64,000 nt of DNA from Cladophialophora immunda (Eukaryota > Ascomycota > Eurotiomycetes > Chaetothyriales > Herpotrichiellaceae): NCBI RefSeq assembly GCF_000835495.1, contig NW_015622545.1, positions 1,116,001-1,180,000 of the forward strand, in the 5' to 3' direction. A model generated the notes under the pieces. The model was not told where the DNA came from and did no database searches. It saw only the letters and a list, made by a program, of their open reading frames with translations. Shown here piece by piece: positions 55,757 to 64,000 of this stretch (position 1 is the stretch's first letter; each line of letters starts with the position of its first letter). A program made the translations under genes and the position numbers.

Positions 55757-57640
55757 TATAGCTAAACCGAGACTAATATAATACTATAGGACTATCTAAA
55801 TAAGGAGATTCATACCTAACGAAGACTTCCTCAGCCTTAGCCTCTTATCCTTAGCCTTAGCCTCAAAAGATAACTTATAGTATCTATACTATAACGAGGA
55901 AGGCTATCTATAAAAGGTAATATCTATAATAAGATAATATCTATAAAGAGGTAACGTCTATAATAAGAAAGACTATCTAGCTTACGATTATCCTAGCCTT
56001 AGCCTTAAAAGACGACTTATAGTATCTATAACGAGGAAGGCTATCTGGCTCGAGATTATCTTCACTCTCAGCCCCTTATCCTTACCCTCAGCCTTAAAAG
56101 AGAACCTATAACATCTATACGGTAACTAGGAAGGCTATCTATAATAAGGTAATATCAATAACGAGGTAACATCTATAATAAGAAAGACTATCTAGCCTAA
56201 GATTATCCTTACTCTCAGCCTCTTATCCTTACCCTCAGCCTTAAAAGAAAACTTATAATATCTATAACGAGGAAGGTCATTTATAAAGAGGAAGACTATC
56301 TATAATAAGGTAATATCTATATAATAATAAGGAAGGTTATTTATAACGAGGAAGACTATCTAGCTTAAAAGATCACTTATAATATCTCCCTTAGCCTCGA
56401 CTTATAATATCTACACTATAATAAGATAGTATCTATAATAAGATTATCCTATATTAGCCTCGAAATATCGATAACTTATAATATCTATATAGTAACTAAG
56501 AAGACTATCTAGCTCGAGATTATCCTACCTCGAAATAGAACTTATTATAACTTTAGATAAAGGCTATCTAGCTTAATATTACTCTTAGCCTTAGCCTTAA
56601 AAGGTTACTTATAAATTCTATAATAAGATAACGTCTATAATAAGAAAGACTATTTAGTCTAAGATTACTCTCACCCTTAGCCTTAAAAGAGAACTTATAA
56701 TACCTATAATAAGGAAGTTAATATAGCTCGAAAGATTACTTATAATATCTATAATAAGGAAGGCTATCTATAATAACTTATAATATCTATATAGTAATAA
56801 GGAAGACTATATAGCTTAAGATTATCCTTAGCCCTAAATTAACCTTAAAAATAAGTTACGATATCTCTAACGAGAAAGGCTATAAAAGATACTTAGTCTT
56901 TATTAATTAGAGCTTAGATAGTCTACTCCTATAGAATTAAAACGCTATTATCTTCTCTACGCCCTCTCCTATAAAGGATTACTAACTTGTAAGAAGAGAA
57001 CTTACTAAACTACGGTAATAAAGACTATTTAGCTTAAGATTTCTCTTAACCTCTAAAGATAACTCGTAATATCTATAATAAGGAAGGCTATTCTTCTAGA
57101 TAAGGAGCTTTACTAACTAAGGTTAATAGCTCTCCCTATAAAAGAACTCCTTAATAGTTATCTTAAACGTATCTACTACCTTCTTATAGGATAGTAATCT
57201 ACTCTATTATAATCTAAGTCTAGTCACTATATCTAAAAGCGCCCTAAGTACTGTAAATCATAGCCTTATAAAGGTTAGCGTCCTTAGCCTCGAGATTTTC
57301 CTTAGCTATAGCTACGAGATTATCCTTAGCCTCTACTGTAATAAGACTATCTAGTCTAAGCCTATCTCTAGCCTTAAAAGATAACTCACTATAGCTACAT
57401 TAACGTAATATCTATAATAACGAAGACTATCTATAACGATAAAGGCTATCTAGTCTAAGATTATCCTAGCCTTAGCCTCGAAAGGTAACTTATAATATCT
57501 CCCTTAGCCTCAAAGGATAACTTATAATATCTTTAACGAAGACTGTCTAGCTTAAGATTAGCCTTAGCCTCTAAAGACGACTTATAATATCTATATAGTA
57601 ACGAGGAAGACTATCTAGCCTAAGATTACCCTTAGCCTTA
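55757..57640 (+). repeat. Right arm and RIP-altered satellite array, about 1.9 kb
   Basis: A unit of about 65-75 bp recurs some two dozen times with deletions: 'aaaagataacttataatatc', 'tataacgaggaaggctatct', 'agctcgagattatccttagc' and 'cctcagcc'. The first ~320 bp form the inverted partner of 54,290-54,612; the rest is a one-sided expansion. The array is nearly free of CpA. There is no coding frame of note. Confidence 0.75.
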
Positions 57641-57659
57641 ACTACGATAAGGGCTCTAT

Positions 57660-57895
57660 ATCTAGTTAAGTATAATCTAGGTTATAAAGAGAGGTAGGAT
57701 AGGTAAACACACTAGAAAGGCTACGCCGACGGCTACGGAAATCATCTCCGATAACCACGCCGACAACTACGCCCGCGCCTAAGTTTACAGAAATCAACTC
57801 CGACGACGACGCTAGCACGCCAGCACGCCAGCACGCCATCACGTTAGCTACACGACATGCGCGCTGCACGATACACGGTGCACGAGCAAGAAGGA
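57660..57895. other. Normal-composition patch inside AT-rich DNA
   Basis: A 230-bp patch with 'cgccgacggctacggaaatc' partly repeated as 'cgcc..acttacagaaatc', and three 'cagcacgc' units, sits between the satellite and the RT fragment with sharp edges. No gene is recognised. Confidence 0.5.
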
Positions 57896-57902
57896 TAGTA
57901 TA

Positions 57903-58105
57903 TTACGATTATATATAGACTATCGTAAGCTAAACGATATTACTATTAAAAACGTTTACTTACTACTATAGATTAATAAGCTCTGGGATAGGCTTAGAGA
58001 AATAAAGTATTTTATAATAATTAATATAAGAGATACGTAAATTATACATATATTAAGGAAGGTAAAGAATAGAAGATAGCCTTTAGGACCTAATATAGAC
58101 TATAT
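57903..58105 (+). pseudogene. Gypsy reverse-transcriptase fragment
   Basis: The frame reads LRLYIDYRKLNDITIKNVYL, then KLWDRLREIKYF and, after a one-base shift, IKEGKE and KIAFRT. This is the N-terminal half of a Ty3/Gypsy reverse transcriptase (the DYRxLNxxT and FxTRxGxxEW region), before the YxDD motif. It stops exactly where family B copy E begins and is not resumed after that copy. Confidence 0.8.
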
Positions 58106-58521
58106 TATAAGGGTTTAGAAAGAGTTCTATAACTAACTAGCTAATCTAATAATAAGGAGGATAAATCTAAGGAGAGAGAAGGAAGAAATAGCTATTCTTC
58201 CTTTCTCCTTATATCCTCTAATATATTATAAGAAGGTAACTATTATTCTTACCTCCTTACTTCTTTCCTTATATACTTATTTTAACTTCTTACCTTCCCT
58301 TATATACTTATTCTAACTCCTTATCTTCCCTTATATATAGTATCTTAACTATTAGGACTTTATATCTCTTATACTATATATATCTTAACTAATTAAGAGA
58401 TAGTATTTCACATATATATTATATAGATAAATCTTAACTAATTAGGAGATAGTATTTCCTAACGTTAGTCTTAACGCTAGTTTACTAAAACTAAGCCTTC
58501 TCCTAAGTTTAATTTATTATA
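58106..58521 (+). repeat. Family B LTR-like repeat, copy E (416 bp)
   Basis: Heavily RIP-altered complete copy (TATAAGGG...TTATTATA) with two internal 31-bp units, directly abutting the reverse-transcriptase fragment. Confidence 0.75.
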
Positions 58522-58651
58522 TTACTCCCCCTCTCCTTCTATACTTACTTAGGAAGTCTTATATATATCTAGTATAATAGAGTCTTATAGTATATTAGTT
58601 AGTTTCTATATTAGTTTAGTATATCTAGTCTATTTTACTAGATATTACTTC

Positions 58652-59037
58652 TATAAGGGTTTGGAAAGAGTTCTGCAACTAGCTAGCCAACCTAGTAATA
58701 AGGAGGATAAATCTAAGGAGAGAGAAGGAAGGAATGGCTATCCTTCCTTTCTCCTTATATCCTCCAACGCGCCGTAAGGAGGTAACTATTATCCCCACCT
58801 CCTTACTCCTTCCCTTACGTACTTATTCTAACTCCTTACCTTCCCTTACGTACAATGTCTTAGCTTATCAGAACTTTATATCCCTTACACTATATGCGTC
58901 TTGACTAATTAGGAGGTAGTATTTCGCCTATACATTATATAGGTAAATCTTGACTAATCAGGAGGTAGTATTTCCTAGCGTTAGTCTTAGCGCTAGTTCG
59001 CCAGAACCGAGCCTTCTCCTGGGTTCAACCTATCACA
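58652..59037 (+). repeat. Family B LTR-like repeat, copy F (386 bp)
   Basis: Nearly unmutated at its 5' end ('ggtttggaaagagttctgca'). It has one internal 31-bp unit, like copy C. Only 130 bp separate it from copy E. Confidence 0.8.
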
Positions 59038-59040
59038 TCT

Positions 59041-59310
59041 GGTATAAGGGATATAAAGTCCTAATAGCTAAGATACTATATGTAAGGGAAGATAAGGAGT
59101 TAGAATAAGTACGTAAGGGAAGATAAGGAGCTAGAATAAGTATATAAGGAAAGGAGTAAGAAGGTAAGGATAATAGTTATCTTCTTATAGTACGTTAGAG
59201 AATATAAGGAGAAAGGAAGGATAGCTATTCCTTCCTTCTCTCTCCTTAGATTTATCCTTCTTATTATTAGGTTAACTAGCTAATTATAGAACTCTTTCTA
59301 AACTCTTATA
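59041..59310 (-). repeat. Family B LTR-like repeat, truncated copy G (inverted)
   Basis: It starts at 'ggtataagggatataaag' inside the unit, lacking about 115 bp of one end, and runs to 'aaactcttata'. It lies tail to tail with copy F, three bases apart, so the pair could fold back. Confidence 0.75.
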
Positions 59311-60846
59311 TTAGGATAAATCTCCTATTTCTTATACCTTCTCTATATATATTAATAATAGAAATAGATTTATTATCTATATTAGATCTAACTCCACCCC
59401 TAGAGTGAGTAGTATAGTTATATTAAATAGTTTAGATATAGAACTAGTGAATAGAAGGTCTAGAGTAGCTACTCTAGAATTAGTAGAATAGGAGTACTTC
59501 TACTCCTAAGTTAATATTATAGGAGAATAGTAACGTATAGGAACTAATAGCTATATGTAAATTATTAGATTAGAAATATCGGAAACTCCCTAAACTCTCT
59601 AAGTTTAGTAGAAAGTAGATAGAATTTCGACTATAGCTTATATAGATAAAGGCGAAGCTTAGTATTAATAAGGATAAGGATACTAAGATTATATGATTTT
59701 AGTATATATATAGTAGACTATAAGGAGAAGCCCTTACGTAAGTTAGCGCCTAAGTAGATATAGTTACTTTAATAGATTAGATAACGGTTTAAGGTCTTTT
59801 TACGTAACTATAGGCGGCGTATAAAGACTATAAAGTCACTAAGTAAGTATCTTAGAAACTTAGCTTTATATAGTAAGGGATAAAGATATTTAGTACGTTC
59901 CTTACTAAATTCGACTATATAATACTAGACGCTAGCGGTCTTAGTTAGGATAACTAGGTTATGAAGACCTTCCTAGTTAACTATCTATTATATGAGCTAT
60001 AGAATATAATTATAGTAACCTCTATCTCTAGGTCCTATAAGGAGTACTATATATTACTTTATACCGTTAGTACTAACCTAGAGAATCTCTAATATAAGAA
60101 GGGATAGGATAAGCCCTATATAATAAAGGGCTTATTAACGTTAATTAAGGTTACTCTAGCGGAAGATATAATAGAGTAGGAGCTGTTAGATACTACTATT
60201 ATAGCTATTATATATACGTAGCGCGCTTAATAGATATCTAAGGAAATATTAGATAAGTGAAAGGAAGTAGGACGCTATCTTTAATATAGATTAGGAGAAT
60301 ACTTTATACACTAATACTCCCTACTTCTAGTAATATATCCTTAAGTAGGATATATAATAACTATTACTATAACTATAGAAGAAGAGGGTAAAGAGGATCT
60401 AAAAAACGAGTAGCTCCTAATAAAAGTCGCTATTAGGAGCGTATAAAGATTTAGGAGGCCTAACGAGGATTTTAAGACTTAATAAATAAGTTATCTTTCT
60501 TATTACCTTTAATAGTAAATAAAGAGTATTCTATATCTATACTTATAAATTCTAAGTATTAATTATATAATCTTATTAACGCTTATTTTACTTCTTAATA
60601 GAATCTTTAATATATATAGATTCCTTCTTAATCTATTATAGAATTTAATAAATTAATGAACTTATTAATCTTAAAAGTAGCTAAATTAAAGATTAATATT
60701 AATAGATATAAGAAAACTACCTTCCTATATATTATCTTAAGTTTAGCCTTATATAATATTATATTAAGACTTCCTTAGATAGAACGGAATAATATATAGC
60801 TTTACCTAAAGAAGTTCTATTTATATCTAGAACTATAGAGGATACG
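59311..60846 (+). pseudogene. Gypsy-type gag and protease remnant, RIP-degraded
   Basis: From about 59,630 to 60,200 the plus frame, with stops where Gln is expected, has gag-like wording (SFI..GIKIFSTFLTKFDYII, MKTFLVNYLLYEL, IIIVTSISRSYKEYYILL). At 60,670-60,846 it reads VAKLKINI, then YKKTTFLYII, LALYNIILRLP and IERNN. This matches the end of the retroviral-type aspartic protease (LYDIILGLPWIE pattern, with Asp to Asn and Trp to stop by RIP). The sequence stops at the Fot1 insertion and is not continued on the other side. Confidence 0.6.
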
Positions 60847-60848
60847 TA

Positions 60849-62709
60849 ACGTGGGTGCATAGCGAGTCACGTAGCATAGCGAGTCGCGCACTTTCCGCGC
60901 TATATATTACCTTTAACTTATTTCTTTAAGTACTCCACTAAAATAAATGAAATTAACTCAGAAAGAAGCCAGAATACTTCTTGCCCTTTAAGCTCTTAAA
61001 TAAGATCCTAAATAGAGTGTACGATCTATTACTAAAGTCTATAATATCCCTAAAGTAACCCTCCGTAATCGAAGGAAGAGTCGACCTTTCTAATGCGACT
61101 AACTAGCGAATTCTCGAAATTTAACTAACCTTAAAGAATCAGTCCTCGTACGAGAGGTCCTTAACCTATATGCGTTAGGATTTCCTCCCCAACTTAGTAG
61201 TGTAGGAGATATGGCTAATAAACTACGTACGACGCGTAGCGCGTTACGCGTCGGACCTCGCTAGGCATCGAACTTTATTAAACGACATTAAGAGCTATAA
61301 ACGCGATTTATACGTAGATACGACTACTAGAGAGCCTAATACGAAGATCTAGTAATCATTTAAGCCTAGTTTAACCTTATACAGAACGTAATAGCTAAGT
61401 ATAGGATCCATAAAGATAACACTTAGAACTTTAACGAGACTAGGTTTATGATGGGCCTAATCTTATCCGTAATGGTTATAACGAGTTCTGAAGGGTATGG
61501 AAAGGTTAAGATAGTATAGCCTAGCAATCGAGAATAGGCTATAGTGATCTAGGGTGTTAATTTATATAGCTAGGCTATACCGCCTTTTATTGTGGTCGCT
61601 AGTAAGTATCACCTCGCATTATGGTACCGAGACAGTCCCCTTCTATCTAACTAGGTTATCGCACTTAGCGATAATAGATGGATAACGAACGAGATTAGTC
61701 TTAATTAGGTTAAATACTTTAATAAATATAGTCGTAGTTATACGAAGGGTACGTTTCGTCTATTAATCCTAGATAGCTATAAAAGTCATCACTTAGTGGA
61801 TTTTAAGGCCTACTATAAGGAGAATAACATTATTACACTCTATATGCCTATATATTCATTATATCTACTTTAATCACTTAACGTTAGGTATTTTAGTCCC
61901 TTAAAGCGATCGTACGGTAAAGAAATCGAGAACCTAATCTAGATATACGTAACCTATATTACTAAGGTTGAGTTCTTTACCGCGTTTAAGAACGCTTTTT
62001 TTACTTCCTTCGGCGAAGATAACGTACGAGGAGATCTCCGAGGAGTAGAGCTTATCCCTTTTAATCTAGATACGGTCCTTTCGAAGCTAGATATAAAGCT
62101 TCGGATGCTAATACTACTAACACTCCCCTCGCTAATAACTACCCCTTAAGTCTCTAAGACGCTATAGACTACGTACGAAGTAACTTTATAGTCTGATTTT
62201 ATTAAGGGGAAAGTCGCTTAATATTAAGATAGCTCTCTAATAGCGATTTATAAGGCGATAGACTAGATAGTGAAAGGTACGACTATTATAATGCATTAAA
62301 TGGTATTGATAAAGGATCGTATCCGGGAGCTTAAAGAGGTAAATCGTACGCTAAGTAAGCGTCGTAGAGAGAAAAGGATACGGATCTAATAAGGAGGATC
62401 ACTTACTATACGAGATGCGTAGGATATGATCGATTAGAGGGATGTGGATAAGTAGGTGGAGTAAGAAAAGCGTGTAAGTGGTAGTCGTACGAGAGGGGGT
62501 AAGCTAACTCAACGACGATGTGGTACCTGCGGAAAGCCTAGGCACAATGCACGTACATGTCAAGAGGATAAAGAAATATCTAATGTATCTAGTTCTGAGT
62601 AGATTAAGTGAATTTATCTTAGGTTAGTGGTGTAATTGAATTAGATTGTCGTACGGTGGTCGTTAGGTGCGCGAATCGCTATGCTGCGCGACTCGCTATG
62701 CACCCACGT
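60849..62709 (+). mobile_element. Full-length Fot1/pogo DNA transposon (1,861 bp)
   Basis: Terminal inverted repeats begin ACGTGGGTGCATAGCGAGTC at 60,849 and end with the reverse complement at 62,709; the match continues for about 45 bp with a few changes. TA flanks both ends (60,847-60,848 and 62,710-62,711), the target duplication of Tc1/mariner-pogo elements. One transposase frame fills the interior. The terminal repeats and the last ~250 bp are barely RIP-altered, whereas the centre is saturated. Confidence 0.93.
60947..62611 (+). pseudogene. Fot1/pogo transposase with RIP stops only
   Basis: ATG 60,947 and TGA 62,609-62,611 frame 554 codons without any indel. The many internal stops are TAA or TAG at Gln/Trp positions. 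The DDE_1 catalytic triad is recognisable: position 163 (FNETRFMMG) now Asn for Asp, Asp276 in LLILDSYKSHHLVDF intact, and position 312 (LNVRYFSPLKR) now Asn for Asp, with 35 residues between the last two. The C-terminus keeps a zinc knuckle, CGTCGKPRHNARTC. The enzyme would have cut and pasted the element; this copy cannot. Confidence 0.93.
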
Positions 62710-62711
62710 TA

Positions 62712-63345
62712 CTAGTTTATAATCTTCGCCTAATCTATTAAGAAAGATAGATACCTAGAAATCGTTATTGAAATTATGTCTAAGTGCCTCAAAACCTAAT
62801 CGATTAGCGCGTAGTTTATTAACGTATTCTTCTAGTGTTACGAACTGTTTAGATAGGTAACTATTGACTAGTATCGTCTATCGATAGACTACCGCGAGGC
62901 CTTACTATTCGTAAGCTTATTTTAGCTTTATAAGAATATCCTTTGCGGTCTTCTTATATATAATAAGTAGTTTAACGTGATTAGTATAGAGATTGTAGAT
63001 CACCCCCTATGCCTTTAAGTTCACTATCTCCCATTTCTTAAATCTCTTAATCTCTTAACTAAGCCATTGATCATAGTTCGCGTTAAGCGTAGGGATATCA
63101 AAACCCTTTTCAGGTCGTAGTTACTTATGCGCTAGGAAATCTAACGTTACTTTTGCTTTTACTTTAGTATCCAGTGTCTCTGGATTCATAACTACCGGTC
63201 GTGAGATCGCAGTATAGCACTCCTAGGCGCGGAGTTCTATCTTATAGGCTGGTAACTAGACTGCGTAATTAGACTTACCTTATAGGATTAAGCGATTCTT
63301 GCGATTATTGGACCCCCCTATGTTACCTATTGTTCCACCTTTTCT
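62712..63345 (-). pseudogene. Copia-type gag 5' part, antisense, RIP-degraded
   Basis: Read on the minus strand from about 63,345, with Gln for stops: LPAYKIELRA, ECYTAISRPVVMNPETLDTK, EKGFDIPTLNANYDQWLS, RFKKWEIVNLKA, HVKLLIIYKKTAKDILIKLK, SKQFVTLEEYVNKLRANRLG and NFNNDF. This is the UBN2-type gag of Ty1/Copia polyproteins. It is cut at 62,712 by the Fot1 element, and no continuation is found left of that element. Confidence 0.75.
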
Positions 63346-63902
63346 GCTTTAATTTGCTTAGGAATTCGTGGTGGGATAGGCTAGGTAGGGGCTGTGATCG
63401 AGGATTAGTAGGAATTTTCCGATTATGACTGATTGGCGCTCGGTTGACGCTCTGCCAGAGGCTAATTCGGCGATCTAGGTATAGCTACGCACCCCGCGGT
63501 ATTAGTCTATCTAATGATAGAGGGATTAATAGGCCGATCCGTGATAGAATCGCCTGAGATTGGTGGGCGCGATTTGTTATTAGTTTGACTGCCTACACGG
63601 TTCCAACTAGGATACCGTTGCTGCATAACCAATAACACAACCCGTAGAACGAAGGATAGGTTATTCCTGCTAGATAGCCAGGAAAGGATGACCTAGGATG
63701 AACCAAACGACGCTTGAGTAACGCGTAATTAAGCGTTTAGGCGCTCATAACCTGTAGAACTAACTTCATGAATTGATTGATTGTTCTTTCTAGTGGGAAC
63801 GGTCGCACGGCAGTTTGACTTGCCGGCGTGTAAAAACTAGCCGGATAACCTTCCTAATCAGGTTAGGGCAATACTCAATGGTGAAACAATCGGCGATTGT
63901 GG
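63346..63902 (-). other. Leader between Copia gag and its LTR
   Basis: Normal to moderately AT-rich sequence with no frame on either strand. On the minus strand it lies between the presumed LTR end (CCCATTACA at 63,903) and the gag start. The primer-binding site would begin 'ccacaatcgccgattg' next to the LTR; its tRNA partner is not recognised. Confidence 0.45.
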
Positions 63903-64000
63903 TGTAATGGGCTGGCGTGGTGGCCAAGTTGTACAGTCACGTGACTGTACAACGTGCTTTACTGATGGCGGAGTAGCAACAGTTTTGATAGTCCTCAAGC
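63903..64000 (-). repeat. Copia LTR (part), continues beyond the window
   Basis: It starts TGTAATGGGCTGGCG on the plus strand and matches 12,197-12,300 closely up to the window edge. By position it is the 5' LTR of the antisense Copia element. Confidence 0.65.
63928..63953. promoter_or_regulatory. 26-bp perfect palindrome centred on CACGTG in the LTR
   Basis: The two 13-base halves (GTTGTACAGTCAC and its reverse complement) are perfectly complementary and meet at an E-box-like CACGTG. The copy at 12,222-12,247 has two mismatches, both in one arm. In an LTR this could be a binding site for a dimeric bHLH-type regulator; that role is inference. Confidence 0.6.

Overview
The window looks like a filamentous ascomycete (Pezizomycotina) chromosome segment. 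Three signs support this. It has short GT-AG introns with CTAAC/CTAAT-like branch sites. It carries Ty3/Gypsy chromovirus, Copia and Fot1/pogo elements of fungal type. Its AT-rich blocks are almost stripped of CpA/TpG, and nearly all in-frame stops are TAA/TAG at positions where CAA/CAG (or TGG) is expected, which is the mark of repeat-induced point mutation (RIP). No rRNA, tRNA, CRISPR array or telomere was seen.

Layout. (1) 1-33.3 kb has normal base composition but almost no intact genes. It is a patchwork of degenerate minisatellites, several dispersed repeat families and small gene fragments: a PDR-type ABC transporter piece, a Sen1-like helicase piece, an ankyrin-repeat gene with an in-frame stop, a DEF1-like CUE/RGG piece and unidentified remnants. 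A small spliced gene at 25.5-25.9 kb may be intact. (2) 33,311-40,497 is one complete, heavily RIP-mutated Gypsy retrotransposon with 420-bp LTRs and a CATTG target duplication. It has an unusually long ORF1, no visible integrase core, a C-terminal chromodomain and an antisense ORF before the 3' LTR. (3) 40.5-43.9 kb returns to normal composition and holds a signal-peptide exon and an antisense RNase H fragment of another Gypsy family. (4) 43.9-45.5 kb is AT-rich, with an LTR of the first Gypsy family abutted by a second LTR family. (5) 45.5-49.9 kb is a normal-composition island with the best gene of the window: a two-exon, 856-codon protein with the zinc-site motifs of the OTT_1508-like deaminases. 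(6) 49.9-64 kb is AT-rich and repeat-built: several copies of the second LTR family, a large inverted repeat whose right arm runs into a satellite array, retroelement fragments, a full-length Fot1/pogo transposon with 'TA' duplication and only RIP-type stops, and the 5' end of an antisense Copia element whose LTR carries a 26-bp palindrome and also occurs at 12.2 kb.

Taken together this is a 'two-speed' accessory segment: a gene-poor, repeat-eroded landscape with one well-preserved deaminase-like gene. Most features are remnants, so the genes do not form a pathway. The points most worth following are the antisense ORF and the missing integrase core of the Gypsy element, the deaminase gene in its RIP surroundings, and the inverted-repeat satellite.
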